A DNA stretch of 64,000 bases from Eublepharis macularius (GCF_028583425.1 NC_072801.1:19178001-19242000), one strand, 5' to 3'; shown: positions 10,124 through 22,454, numbered from the stretch's first letter. Notes: generated by a model not told the origin, from the sequence alone. Numbers and translations are program-made.

Positions 10124-13100
10124 TCATTTCCTCTTCCGTTTCTGCCGGGGCTCTCCGTCTGCTTCTTTGCCACACACACCTTTCTCCTTCTCTGTACCAA
10201 GCATCTGCAACAATGGCAGCTGTAGTTTTTCAGCTACAGCCCAAGCCCAGAGGCACTTTTCCACATGCTGAGGCGTCCATGTTTTCTCTGCATCTGCTAG
10301 AGAAAAGTATTCAAAATGATGAGGCCGAATGCAGGCAGAATCCTAGACAGAAACTTGTAGTTAGATGCACATTCTTAAGAAACTGACTGCAGAAAAACAG
10401 GAGGGAAATGTGGCTCGGCTGTAAAGCATCTGCTTGGCATGCAGAAGGTTCTAGGTTCAATCCCCAGCATCTGCCAGTCTTAGTAGTCAGGGCTGACTTT
10501 GATGAACTCATGGTCTGATTGAGTATTGGGCAGCTTCACGTGTGTTCCAAACTGTATGAAAGCCACATAAACATGCCTGGGACTGCCCCACATGGTTCAG
10601 AAGTGAGTCCCACAGCTACAGCACTTTGCAATAAAGGTTTATAAAAGTATGCAGAGGGTAGAGGAAGCAGAGAGAACTTCTTTCTCTCTCCCTCAAAATA
10701 CTAGAACTCAGGAGCAGATTCAAGACGGAGAAAAGGAAGCTGTTCTTCACACAACACCTAATTACCCCACAGAACTCCCTGCTGCAGGATATACAAAGCA
10801 GACTAGACCAATTCATGGAGTGAAACGGCCATTTGTGACTATTACTCATGATGGCAAAATGGGATGTTTGGGGGCAGTGTATCTCTGAATGCTCATTTGG
10901 AGGGAGGGCAACTCTGGTCAGGACGGAGCCATGCAGTCGGCCCATATCCATCTTGCTCATGTCTTTACTTTTTTTCCTCTTTACTTTTTATAACAGGTTA
11001 ATCACAGGTTTCATTGAACAAATACCCCAAATCTGTTGTAAGTTAAGAAAGGCAATTGACATAACTTCTAGCAATGCAATAATGTAAATACAATCCAATT
11101 AAAATAAAGATTAACTGCAGTTTCTAGAAACTTCAGTTTCTAGAAACTGAAAGTATAGGTAAGGATTTCCATTCCCTTTAAGTGATGGAATTTTGTCTGC
11201 TACTATTTTCGGCTGCGCCAACTTTGAACTGATGGAAGGCGTAATTTTTTCCCTTTTTTGTGCTATTTGCTGTTTGGCAGCTCTGAGTAGCAGATCTCTG
11301 TCATTTAAATGTTAGTCACACGATGGGCAGTTCACAGAAGCACGGCTCAGCTAACATTTAAAGGATCCAGAAGGTGGAGGGTTAAACGTGGAGCAAACGC
11401 TGAGGCCTGGCCATTTAAAAGAGACTGAAGAATTGACTTTGTTTAAGCTAAGCCGTAGTTTCTTCTGAAGAACCCTACAAACTGCAGTTTTGTGAGTCAG
11501 CTGAGCAGTCCCTCAAAGGGATCCCTAGCCTCTTGGCAGGACTACAATTCACAAAATTGCTTCATGAGCAGAGTAACAATTAAAACCATTTTTTAAAAAG
11601 TCCCACTGGTAACACAGTAGGGTTACAAACAAGGACTACTCTCAGCCCTTTCCCTTGTGAAGATATTCCTAAAATCATAGTGAGCAATCCTGAACCAATT
11701 TGCCAAAACCACAGGGATAGAGCGTCACCGTCCCATAAACCTCCTTGCTCCTGCCTAGCTGAAACAGGATATACTGTGCAAAACTGTTTAAAATGCTGAA
11801 AATATGATGGAACAAAAGTGCACATGGGCTTAATTTTAATAACATATTCAGCTGCAAATTCTGCCATCTTTACTGCAGGAGCGCGGTTAATGCATCATGG
11901 GGATTTTAATGTTTGAGGACAGAATTCACCCAGCTACAATTTCAGGTGCTTTATAAACGACAGAAGATAACGGGGCTGGTGTGCTGTACAGCACCTTGCA
12001 CGCTCCCAAAGAAACGCTTCCTAGAACACAGTTTCTCGTCTCCTTACCTTTGTTGAGCTTCTCAACGCAGCTTTGAATTTTGCCCAGGTACAGCATGTAG
12101 TGCTTGAGCGTATACTGAACAGGTGCAAGGCCCGGAATGGACTCCATCGCCTCATCAGCCATAAATGCCACAGCTTCTGGAGCTCCTGCAGCTAAAATTG
12201 CTGCAACAGAAAACAGACCCACTCAGCAAGCAGAGGAAAAGGGCATCTGGAGTTTGTCTTCTTTACAAAGTGCAGCTACTACTGCCATTCAGCCAGACTA
12301 AATGCTACAGATCTCTGCAGAAAACTCACAATTTTAAAAAATAAATAAAAGCAATCTATAGCAGACGGAATGTGTACTAAGAGGAGAGCAGCCTAGAGAA
12401 TGTGAAAACCTCAGTGGGGCAGGGCAGAGTGAAACTGCTGCAGTAAAGCCCTAACAAGAGGTTCCGATTCAATGCCCAGCTGAGAGCTTGTTAAACGTGG
12501 GGCAAGGTTTATTTATGTGTGTGCAGTTTATTAAAATTAGTAAAATTCTCATATACCAACATGCAGTGGACCTTGGGCAGTGGTACATCCAATAGCTCCA
12601 CTGCTGTGACTGCTTCCACATCCCTCGCCTCCCTTAAGATGAATGGTGGATGGTACATTCCTCAGGACAGGGGCCTTGAATTTTTTAAAGCACCAGCCAT
12701 ACTCATGGCACTAGAACAGTAAGGCTGATTTTCTGGAATCAAGGCTGATCAGCTCTTGCATTCCTTCAACTACTCTTCAGTTCTCCAGACAAGACTGGAG
12801 TCCTGACTGCAGAAAACTATGGGTGGGAATCAATTTAAACAAATAGTTGGGCAGCAGAATAATTGTAAAGAGTTTCACTGCAACATTACCAGCATTAAAA
12901 TAACAGCGGGGGGAGAAAAGCGACATGACAAAAATGGTAGTGGGAGCAAAAGTGAGATCACAGTGACAAGAAACAAATAGCAAATCACCCCCAGATATGC
13001 AGCAGCAGTCGGAGTGCAAAGATCCAGGCAAGCTGAGAGGGTTAAAAAGTATCATCAATTGGAAAACTGCAAAGAATTATAAGCAACAGAGCTTCAGACA

Positions 13101-15934
13101 GATGTTGAAAAGGGTGGGCACAAAAAATCAAGTAAAAAATGCAAGTCACAGTCTAGGTGAAGTTGGATCTACACATGCAGATGAAACGAGGCAGCAGAAT
13201 GGACTGTCCCACTTCAGGCTACAGGTGGGGAATCCTACTTGAGAGGTGCATAGTCATAGGAAGGCCTTTACACTTGTAAGGTGTGCTGCACTCCCCTCTG
13301 TTGTTTTAGATGGGCGGTTTAACAGAATTCCCTACGAGAAAAGGCTTTGCCCTTGAAATGAAGGAGAAATTGAGACTGTAGATCATGTTCTTCTACATTG
13401 TTCATTCTGTCAAGATGCTCGCATCAAGCTCATCACTCCTTTGATCAATAGAATACCTGGAAGAATGAGCTTGGAATACGTTAGGCTACTTCTAGAAGAC
13501 GGTAATCCGAAAACTACAGCCTCAGTCGCAAAATTTTGTGCAACAGCCTATAAAATCCATCAGATGCTTTCATTATCAGGGTTTATGAAAATACCATCCT
13601 TCTATATTACTGTTTTAATTAACTATTTTAATTTTGTGTTTACTAATAATTTTTTACTTCGTAATTTTGTAGTATTCCCTCTATGCTGGTCTTTGAGCGT
13701 ATAATAAATCTGATTTTACTTGAGAATGCTCCTACGCATGTAAACAAAAACGTTCCATACAGACCATGCTCTCACAGAGTGCTCAGGGCTACAAGAGAGC
13801 TCAGTTTCTCTCTTCTTTCTTTGCTTTAGGCTCCTCTGTTTACTGCTCCCATCCAGAGCATGGTGTAGCCACCTTTGGCGTCCCTGGCATTTCTCACCTG
13901 ATGCTGTAGCTGGCCCCACAGCTTTCAGTTTGCTGAGTTCAGTTATGGCGGCTGCTACATCCGGGAGGAGCCGGAAGGCTTTCTCAGTACAGCTCTCCAC
14001 TGACTCAGTGGAGTTGGTGGCTACCAGCTGCTGCAGGCGTGGACGAAACTTGCCTCTCTGGAAGGAAGAAAGCACTTCATTTCTGCCCACATCTACAGTT
14101 CAGACACCAGACTGAAACTAGGTTATTAGTCATCCAGTACAGAAGCGGAGTCAAAGGCATTCCATCTTCCTCAAAGAACTGCTGGGAATTTGATTTCTGC
14201 AAGCAGGTAGACACCAGGGGGAGAATCACTATGAAGGACTGGTTCATGCCACCATCTGGTACTATATCTGTGAGACTGTGTTAATTTTAGGTGGGTAGTC
14301 ATGTTGGTCTACAGTAGAAGAGCAAGGTTGAAGTCCAGCGACACCTTAAAGACCAATAAGATCTCCAAGCTCAAGGTATCTGATGAATCTCATTCGTCTT
14401 TAAGGTGCTGCTAGACTCAATTCTCTATGACTGAGAAGTCACACTGCAGCAATTGTAACCAAGCCTTCCCAACGATACCTTCTCAACAGTTACTTCCCCC
14501 GCCACCAAAAAGGCTCTCTGCAGTAAAATATTTTTGAGTGCTTTTCTAAAACTACAGAGTAAATTGCTCTCTTCTCACCCATTCCAGCAAGCCATTTCAA
14601 AGTACCACTCCCCCCGCCCCACAACAGAGAAGAGTCTAGTTCTTACAATCACCAGACAAAGCAAACTCAGGGAGGGCAGCTTAAGAAAGAGGACCCACCT
14701 CTGCAGCAACTAGAACAAGAGAATAATTAGGGCATGGGTTTAGACAAGCTGGACTTTGCCACTACATCCGAATCAGAAAAGCTACTGTGGCATTATCAAC
14801 CACAGCAGGAAACAACTGTCTTAACAGGGGGAAAGGAGAGGGTAGATTGCAAACCTTGGAGCCAAATTTGACCAGAATTCTTTGTCTCAGGACCACAGGC
14901 TGCAGATCTCTTCTTCCAGCCTGGATTAGATTGTTATTTTACAAATGGCTCAATGTGAGAGACTAGTAAAGATCCCCTCCAAATATCAAGGAGGGGAGAA
15001 GGTTGTATAAACCAGCTGGGGGGAGGGGCTAGTTTGTACTTTGGTTTTTCCTTTTTTATTGTGGTTTGGGAGCCAACTTCAGCTCTCAAAGCAACTTGCA
15101 GAATTAAAGGAAGATTACAAATGGTATTAAATGGATCCCGGCATGATGGAGGGGTGCCCGGCTGCTGTCTGCCATCCCACCCATGGTATCATAAATGGCA
15201 GCTGGAAGACAAAGGAAGGGCTCCCTGGGTAAAGGGTGACAGCTGGATAAGACAAGGTAACAAAGGGTCAAGCCAGTAAAAATAATAGGGGGCTATCAAT
15301 GCCAGTGGAGCTGTTAGCAAGACCGTCCTAGCCACACAAGACAAAATTCTACATTCTCATTCTACAGACAGCATCCAAGCCAGAGAAAGGGGAGCTTGTC
15401 GAGTATGGTTTTAAACCTAGGGTTCATACAGCCCTTTACTCTGGCCACGCCACCTCTATTAAGCAAGCAACCGATTCTGGGCGACGTCTTACAGACAGCT
15501 TCCAGTCCATCAGCTTGACCAGGTCCTCTCGGGTCAAATATCTTGTCTTTCGTTCTGCAATGGCAGCCGGCAGTTCTTCTTGATACCTACAAACCATGGG
15601 GGGGAAGTATAGCTTTGAATGGCACTGAGAACAGCAGGCAATCCTATGATAGTGTTGGCATCTGTGGCCACCCAGCAGGCTTCCGTGGCACAATGGGGAT
15701 CCAATCCTGAGCTTCCCAGATCCTAGTCCAGTTCTCAAATTATTACACTACACCAGCTCTCAGGATGACACCAACTCAGGGAGAACTGAGAATAAGGGGA
15801 ATTTACCATTTATCCAAGACAACAAGGTCCTTCTTCTTCTTTCCTTTGGCCTCTAGCACTTCCCAGTAAGCGTTCAATGCCAGCCTCCAGTACATAGGCT
15901 CATCACAAGCAAAGAGTCCTCCTTTCAGTGACAT
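10124..15934 (-). CDS. Conserved-looking 234-residue protein with helix-hairpin-helix motif, unnamed
   Basis: Five coding exons on the minus strand: 15807-15934 (ATG 15934-15932), 15493-15586, 13898-14057, 12048-12200 and 10124-10293 (stop TGA 10126-10124). All junctions have AG/GT sites and the frames join without a break to 705 nt. The protein starts MSLKGGLFACDEPMYWRLAL. Residues about 118-127 (LKAVGPATAS) look like the hairpin of HhH DNA-binding motifs, and FMADEA near residues 140-145 places an acidic residue where HhH-GPD glycosylases keep their aspartate. A WTPxxVE...LWAWAVAEKL segment follows, then a basic tail RQKRKRK that could be a nuclear signal. I infer a nucleic-acid-binding role only; catalytic activity is not shown. 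The last exon has a NAGNAG acceptor (TAGCAG). A possible AATAAA lies near 9472. Intron 1 carries the degenerate tandem array. Confidence 0.85.
10392..10562 (+). repeat. tRNA-Ala-like SINE
   Basis: A near-full copy: head AAATGTGGCTCGGCTGTAAA, the word CATCTGCTTGGCATGCAGAA, B-box GTTCAATCCCCAGCATCT, body TCAGGGCTGACTTTGATGAA, tail GGCAGCTTCACGTGT. It sits just upstream (in gene sense) of the last exon of the HhH gene. Confidence 0.65.
11118..11150. repeat. Two tandem 14-bp palindromes
   Basis: The perfect palindrome AGTTTCTAGAAACT occurs at 11119-11132 and again at 11135-11148. Each contains TTCTAGAA, which matches the inverted TTC/GAA core of a heat-shock element. It lies in an intron of the HhH gene, far from any promoter I can see. 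Confidence 0.5.
13245..13725 (+). repeat. 3' end of a LINE ORF2-like gene with Cys/His knuckle
   Basis: The plus strand encodes a decayed C-terminus with the pattern LCP-x-NEGEIETVDHVLLHC then RIKLITPLINRIPGR and VAKFCATAYKIHQM. This is a Cys/His zinc-knuckle tail as found at the end of several non-LTR retrotransposon polymerases. One in-frame stop (TGA, at the second cysteine position) is present. An AT-rich 3' tail ends near ATAATAAATCTG. The clade is not resolved. It is inserted in an intron of the HhH gene, opposite in sense. Confidence 0.6.
14285..14430 (+). repeat. Dispersed repeat with GTxGTCATGTTGGTCT end
   Basis: Begins GGTGGGTAGTCATGTTGGTC and contains CTTAAAGACCAATAAGATCT and TTTAAGGTGCTGCTAGACTC. 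Related pieces occur at 20075-20225, 22945-23140, 29668-29775 and 57245-57350 in this window. I recognise the family from reptile genomes but cannot name it. Confidence 0.5.
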
Positions 15935-16834
15935 GACTGACGAATACCTGGGAACACACACAAGGAAGGAAGCAAAATAAGGGCTCCTAAGCATGTCCAG
16001 AATACACTTCGCTCACGGCAACATGTAACAACCAAGAAGCAAGCCTCGTGTGCAATCAGAGTAACTGAGCCAGTAAAACCGGCTCACAACCATCCAGCAA
16101 GGTCACCTGCCCAGAAGTAAGCAACAAACATCTGCCAGGGACCATTAAGTTAACTAGCAAACAAGTTGCACAGCCATGGCCGGGACTGGACCTCACATAG
16201 GTCTGCCTGGAAGTCAGCCCCATAACAATTCTAGGGACCACCATGAAAAACCAGTGACTGAGGAGCAACCACCATACAACTACCCTATGCCCAGAAGTGA
16301 GCTGCACTGCCGTGTCAAAGACAGCCTTGGAAATACGCCAGAAGGGAACTCAAGTACACTAAACCAGCCCAATAACAAACCACAAATATTTGCCAAGGAC
16401 TGCTTCACAAATACTTCTGCTCAGAACCAAGCCTCACAACCCTAACTTCTGAGCCATGGTACTTGCAGGGCCGTCCTCAGCAAGCTTGCGGGGCTTATCT
16501 CCAGCACAGAGTGACACCACGAGTATATTTACCCAGCAGTAAGCGACATACACCAGTCAAAAATAAGCCTCAAAAGACTACCCAGAACTGTACTGTGTAT
16601 ACAAGACTCCATTTTGGGTTACGGTACCTGTGGGTCATTCTCGGTCAGGTTTGTGGAGAGTACCTCCAGCTATGCCCAGGACTGGCCTGAAGTAGGCCAC
16701 ACAAACAAACCCAATCATAAATAACAAATATCCACCCAGGAACACTTTGCAATTATGTTGGCTAGGAAGCAAGCCCAAGAAATCTGCCCAGGACCGCCCC
16801 ACACGTATTGTGGATGTGGGGCTGATTCCTGAGT

Positions 16835-16960
16835 CAGTCCTCAGCAATCTATATGTGTGATAATACAGTAAGTCTTAGTGGCCCTGAATGGGCAGAAGAG
16901 TGGGATATAAATGTTGTAAACAAATACATAAGTTCATTTACTCAAAAGTAACCCTCACAA
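16835..16960 (+). repeat. SINE 3' tail inside the tandem array
   Basis: The words GTGGCCCTGAATGGGCAGAA and GTGGGATATAAATGTTGTAA are the usual 3' end of tRNA-derived SINEs seen elsewhere in this window. It interrupts the repeat register of the array. Confidence 0.5.
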
Positions 16961-17206
16961 CCCTGTCCAGACTCACTACACATTTACTTTTGCCACTCAG
17001 CTAAGTCCCAAAAGCACATCAGGGACCACACTGCAAGTACATTTCCCCTGAAGTAAGCTTACGTACACAAGCTCAATAATAAACCACATATATCTGCCGA
17101 GGAACAACTTGCCAGCACTTCTGCCCAGAACAAAGCCCCGTAACCCTGTCCTGTAAGTACATTGGCCTGAAAGTAAGCCACCCACCATGACAGGGACCAC
17201 ACCTCG

Positions 17207-17440
17207 TGCCTGAGGGCTGGCGTGGCACAGTGGTTTGAATATTGGACTAGGACCTGGTGGTTTGAATCCTGCTCCACCGTAGCAGCTTTCCAAGTGACCT
17301 TGGGCCCATCACAATCTCTCATCCTAACCCACCCCCAGGATTACTGTGTGCATGAAGTGGAAGAATAATGTGAAAAAGACACTTGGGGTCTCAATAAGGG
17401 AGAAAAGTGGGATGATTTTTTAAAAGCATAAATAAATAAG
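17207..17440 (+). repeat. tRNA-derived SINE inside the tandem array
   Basis: A near-full copy: head GGGCTGGCGTGGCACAGTGG, B-box-like GTTTGAATCCTGCTCCACC, body AAGTGACCTTGGGCCCATCA, tail AGGGAGAAAAGTGGGATG. The array resumes on both sides, so it inserted after the array had formed. Confidence 0.65.
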
Positions 17441-18474
17441 TATCTGAAGCACACTTAAACAGAAGTAAACCACATATACCTGATTGTCAGTAAGCCACAT
17501 ACACCTGCCTGGGGCTGCCCCACAAATCTCATGGGCCACAACTGAGCCCCATACCCACAATACTTGCGAAGCAACCCTGATGTTTGTGGATCACTTCCAC
17601 GCCAATGTACTTGTATGACAGAGCTGAGAAGAGTTATGGGGGTTACTTCTGAGCAAATGTATTTGGAGGGGTAGACAAAGCCCCATGTCTACATCAGGGA
17701 CGAAACCAAGAGTATGTGAGCCTAAAAGCAAGCCTCTCAACCCCATCTGGGACCACATCCCATATCTTGGGACCACAACACAAGGACATTTGCTTGGAAG
17801 TAAAGCTCAAAACTCTGCCTGGAACTAGCTTGTCCTTGAAGGAACTGTACTTTGCGTACATAAGAAATAAGCGTGTCTCAAACAAGCTATGAATGTTTTT
17901 CTGGAAGCACAAGAATGTTTGCCCAGAAATAAGCTTATAAAATTGCACAGGACCACTACCTAAGCACCTTTGCCGAGAAGGAAACCCCACATTCATTTCA
18001 CAGTGTATCCCTCCAGTACATTGGCTGAAAACTAATACATTCACATCAGGGACTGCCCCACAAGTATATCTGCTGAGATGAAAGCCCTACAATGCCACCA
18101 AGTATGCTAACCCAGAAGTAACCCCCAAAGCAATTTCCAGGGCTGCCCTGTAAGTATGTCTCAGACCTACGCTCAGGACTACACCTTGAGTACATTTACC
18201 TGGATGCAAGCCCCATATATCTACCCCAAAATAAATTATGAACACTTGCCCAGTTCCACCCCCTCCCCAGGACATTTATTCAGAAGGAAGACATATACAC
18301 ATTCCCAAGATATAAAACAAACACCTGGTAGGGCAGCACCATATGTACATTGGTCTTGAAAAAGTCCCACAGCCCATCCCAGCCATTCCACAAGTACAGC
18401 TGTCCAGATGCAAGCTGCAAATCCCACTCAGTATGTCTCACAAGTACATAAGCCCCACATCCATTTCAGGGAGA

Positions 18475-18690
18475 ATCCAGTGTGTGAGACTAGGTTCTGA
18501 GAGATGGAGGTTCGAAATCCCTATTCAGCTACATAATCTTTCTGGGTGACCTTGGACCAGTCACTGTCTCTGAGCCTAACCTACCTCAAAGGGTTGTTGT
18601 GAGGATAAAATAGAAAAGGGAAGAATGTGGTAAGCTGCTCACAGTCCCCATGGAATAGAAAAGCAGGATGTATACAAAGAAACAAACAAA
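18475..18690 (+). repeat. tRNA-derived SINE inside the tandem array
   Basis: Has TGGAGGTTCGAAATCCCTAT, GGGTGACCTTGGACCAGTCA and CTACCTCAAAGGGTTGTTG followed by a GAGGATAAAATAGAAAAGGG tail. Same family and orientation as the copies at 1.8 and 17.2 kb. Confidence 0.65.
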
Positions 18691-19039
18691 TACACAAATA
18701 TCCCTCATGTATGTGGGCTGAAAACTACCCACATCCCAGATTGCCTTCAAGAAAGTTCACCTGGAAGCAAGCCTTGGTACCAAGCGTCACCTGTCTGCCA
18801 GCATCACATAGTATACTTACTCAGCGTTTCCCTAGAAATAAACCACATGCTCCTGCCTATCCCCAAATCCAAATGCCTGCCCAGGCTGGACCACCTCACA
18901 GGTAGTCCACTAGCCTAGAAGCAAAACCCCACAGCCATGTCCAGGGCCACCTCACAAGCGCCTTTTCCTGGAAGCAAACCTGCCAATTCTGCCTGGGGCT
19001 CCCAGGAGTAAACGCCTCCGTCATGCCAGAGCAAGCCTT

Positions 19040-19690
19040 TTTGCACGGAAGCCATCCCCACGACCCTTCCCCGGTCTGCCCTGCAAGGGCATCTGCCTCA
19101 ACCCTCACAGCCGTGCCCGGCAAGCACGTTCACCCACAGGCAGCCCTCGCAACTATGGGAGCAAGCAGCACAAACCTGCCCACTCAGCTACTTCTGGGTT
19201 TAAGTTTATGGGCCTTTCTGTGCAGGAATAAGCCTCCCTCAGGCACACCATTTCTGCGCCAGGCAAACCGCGCGAGTAAAAGAACAGCCCCCAAGTCCAT
19301 TTCCCCCGGCAGCCGGGCCTCCAAGGCCTACCTGGGGGGGAACCAGCCGAACAGATGTGGGGGGAGGGGAGGAGTCCCTAAGCGGCTCGCTGAGGCGACG
19401 GTGCCAGACGAGGCCTGCCCTGCAGTCGCCGCCTTCCCGCCTTCCGGGTCGGCGTGAAGGGCCCTGAGGAGGGCGGCCTGCCTGGAGGAGGCCAAGGCGG
19501 GAGAAGAGAAGCAGCAGGACCGAGGAGGAGCAGGATAGGGGCCGGGCTCTTTCGAGGGGAGGCGGTGAGGGATCGCCTGCCATTCTCCCCACCTCGTTTC
19601 TCCCTAGAATATGACGGGAGAGAATCGTCGCCTGCTTTTTGCCTTGCGTTGTGCCTGTGCCGGGAACTGAGAAGGGGGAGGGAGGGATCC
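19040..19690 (-). promoter_or_regulatory. CpG island and non-coding first exon of the HhH gene
   Basis: Dense CpG and GC content. On the minus strand an exon can end at about 19332 with CCCCCCCAG|GTAGGC, joining to the coding exon that starts at 15947. The ATG lies 13 nt into that second exon, so exon 1 is 5' UTR. No TATA box is visible, as usual for CpG-island promoters. The exact start is not determined; an origin near 19.5-19.6 kb is inferred. Confidence 0.5.
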
Positions 19691-19719
19691 GGCTCCCTAA
19701 CTTTAATAATAGTATATTA

Positions 19720-19835
19720 ATAACAGCATTCAATTTATATATAGCCCTTCAGGAATACCCACTCAGAGCAGTTTACAAAGTATGTTGTTATTATCCCAAC
19801 AACAATCACTCTATTCCTAGTAGTAGGGAATAAAA
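19720..19835 (-). repeat. Sauria-type SINE fragment
   Basis: Plus-strand words ATTTATATATAGCCCTTCAG, CACTCAGAGCAGTTTACAAA and GTTATTATCCCAACAACAATC are the reverse complement of the tail of the SINE at 26030-26290. Confidence 0.55.
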
Positions 19836-20074
19836 CAAGAGGGGGAATGGACTCGCAGCCCGCTGAAACAGCCAAAAGAGGGGGGGGGGAGAGAAGGAAA
19901 AGTAACCCTAATCTTTAAAAAGCAATACGATCCATTTTTTAATGAACAGCAGGCTCACAAATTAAAACGTGAATTATACAACACTTTTTTCAAGGTAGAA
20001 TGTAGGACCAAACTTAAATGTCTTCATCATCTCAAAATACAACTTATTTCTGTCACTTATGGCAAAAAATAGTT

Positions 20075-20225
20075 TCAGGTAGGTAGCTGTGTTGGATTTG
20101 AGTCCAGTGGTACCTTCCTTTTAGGGTATAAGCATTTACCTGGAGAGCTTTGACTCTATAAAGCTTACTCCCTGAAAACCTTGTGGGTCTCTAAAGTGCC
20201 ACTGGACCCAAATCCTGCAGACAGA
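20075..20225 (+). repeat. Dispersed repeat with GTAGCTGTGTTGG end
   Basis: Words GGTAGGTAGCTGTGTTGGAT, TTGAGTCCAGTGGTACCTTC and CTAAAGTGCCACTGGACCC mark the same family as 14285-14430. The following 20230-22400 intergenic stretch shows no gene that I can support, only scattered low-identity repeat words such as GCCATCAAATCACCTCC near 20710. Confidence 0.45.
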
Positions 20226-22423
20226 AAATGTGTAGGGAAACACACCGTTTTCAGTAGGGTGTGTGAATGAAATGTATCTTGTTCCATGGGCTGCAGGTTG
20301 GAATTTACTTCTGACATACTAGATGGATCAGGTCCAAAGATTAAAAAAAAAGATGTGCCTTAAAACTCATTGGTTTGTTTGCCCCCATTCCCTGCATCCC
20401 TGTGTTCTCTTTTCAGTGGTTGCATCAAATTTATTCCAGTGGTTTTCAAACTGGACCATTAACTGCTGGTATTCATCAATGAAAGCTTAGTAAGAGCTCA
20501 AAAGAAAGGCCCATCACTCCCAATTACCCCCTGCTATACGCACTCACACATATTGGATGCGCTTCAAAAATCTCCACCTAATACAGTGACAAATCTAAGA
20601 GGATAGGGCAGAGAGGTTTGCATGAACCAAAATTTGTGCCGTGGGAATCCACTGCACTACAACACAGAAGGGATTTCAGAGTAGGAGTTCCCTGGCAGAT
20701 TTTTGTGTCATGCGCCATCAAATCACCTCCAACCTATGGCAATCCTATGAAAGAAAGACCTCCAAAATGTCCTATCATTAACAGACTTGGTCCAATCCTG
20801 CACACTGGAGGACGTGGCTTTTTTTATTGAGTCAAGCCATCTCATTTTGGGTCTTCCTCTTTTCCTGCTGCCCTCTACTTTCCCTAGAATTATTTTTTCC
20901 AGAGAATCTTGTCTTCAGTAAGCCTGGCAGATAAGCAACATGGAAAAGATTCTCCAAAGGGAGTTCAAGAAACAACTGGTTTATTCCAGTACTGAGGTCT
21001 GAAGACTCAAGTTGATAAAAAAGCTGCATTTGTAATCAAAAAAGGAGTCTACTAAGGGGGTAACGTTGGACTCCTGTACAGGACAAATTTGGTGCCCCCA
21101 TGCCCATTCCTCTATGTCCATTCTGAAATGTGCCTTTTTAGAATCACACATGCAACTCCTTGGTTGTGACAACGGATGCTAGCTTTACTGTATCAAGTTT
21201 GCTTTTTCATATAGAAGGTTGAACACATCAGCCCCATACTCATGGCCTTGTTCGTTTATCTTCAGTACTGTAACAAGATGCAAGTATTAACAACAAAAAG
21301 GCTGGAATAATCATTTCTTTTCCTAGACAGATTTAAACTTTATTTTAGATAAATGCTGGGAGCTCCTAGAGTAAAGAAGCAGCTTCTATTGATGGCAGCA
21401 AAGATTTATAAATAACTCTGAGAACAGGATTGAGGGGCTTAGTATAAAATTAGGAACGGATTGTGCCGACCCAAACAGAGCAATTTTTTTGCCAGAGGCT
21501 GCCCCCTTGCCAAACTCTAGTTTCCTCAAGTAGTTTTTGGACAGCTTGTTAATGCTAGCAAAGTGGATTGCACCACATTGGATTTGAATATGAGTGCTTG
21601 GAATAGCTGCCAGCCAGGAACTCCTATGAAAATCATCCTCCATGTTGTTCTTCACTACAGAGAGCTTCCCCGTGTAAGAGTGATAAGGTTGAGCTACTGT
21701 ATAGCCCAACAGCAGCCCAGCAGACAAACAATTCTGACTCAGCTGGCCCAAGCTGTTGAGGGGAAATTATAGCAGTGAAGTAGGTTCCTCGTTGTTGCCA
21801 GGCAAGCATGGGACAAATGTACTGCCTAGCTAACTCTAGGACATGATGGTACAACAGTCTCCTTCTTTCTATGCTCAGCCTCTGAAAGTTGCCCACTTGT
21901 GGATTGCTTTCCCCAAGAGACAGGCAGAAGGGGCCACCGTCTCCTCTGTCTTTTAGATGGAAAATTATTTGCTTGGGCATTTGGTAGAAGAATCATATTT
22001 TTGAACTCTATTTTTATGTTTGGGGTATTTTATTAAGGGTTCTTTTTCTTACATTGCCAGGCCGCTTGGGAGGCGAAGTGAGCGGTGCAGAAAGGCACAG
22101 TTAAAAGATTTAAAATAAATAGCCCTCTTTTCTCTATAACTGTATGGGGAACATACATATGAAATTATATACAGTGTAGGATTCAAAGACAGAAAGCCAT
22201 CTCAGAGCCATTGTTTTAAAAGAGGCACAGTAACACAGGAACCAAAAGAGGGCACCTAGACACAGGACCAAGGATCTTTGGGTGCCATTTCAGAAGCAGC
22301 AATAGGAAAGGCACTGTTCCATACTTGGCAACAACAGCATTGATGCTTTTGCATTTGTTCAACACCCACAAAACAGGAGGTAACTCCGTTAACAAACTGG
22401 CTGCGAACTGTCCATTTGAACCA

Positions 22424-22429
22424 TTTATT
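22424..22429 (-). terminator. RPS15A: Poly(A) signal of RPS15A
   Basis: TTTATT on the plus strand is AATAAA in gene sense, only 26 nt after the stop codon. This gives the very short 3' UTR typical of ribosomal protein genes. Confidence 0.75.
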
Positions 22430-22454
22430 AATCTGCCTTTTTTTTTTTACAAGT

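Larger units (their letters stand above)
16020..19230 (-). repeat. Degenerate tandem array of about 60-bp units (diverged minisatellite)
   Basis: Over 3.2 kb the plus strand keeps repeating, in the same order, variants of GCCCAGAAGTAAGCC, CACATATACCTGCC, AGGGACCACC and CACAAGTACATTTGCC. The spacing is roughly 55-65 bp, giving several tens of units. Units differ by many substitutions and small indels, so the array is old. Three SINE copies interrupt it (about 16835-16960, 17207-17440, 18475-18690). In the sense of the host gene the units are G-rich, with GGGGCTTACTTCTGGGC-like words. It fills most of intron 1 of the HhH gene. No real protein is encoded; apparent short frames are periodic shadows. 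Confidence 0.75.

Noticed and set aside
16056-18427. Several 60-115-codon frames inside the tandem array, some with hydrophobic stretches
   Set aside because: They repeat with the period of the array, change frame between units and are interrupted by SINEs. They are shadows of the repeat, not a repeat protein.
19239-19733. 164-codon minus-strand frame over the first exon of the HhH gene
   Set aside because: It is CpG-island shadow: spliced to exon 2 its frame does not continue into the real ATG frame, and the composition is Pro/Arg/Gly rich.
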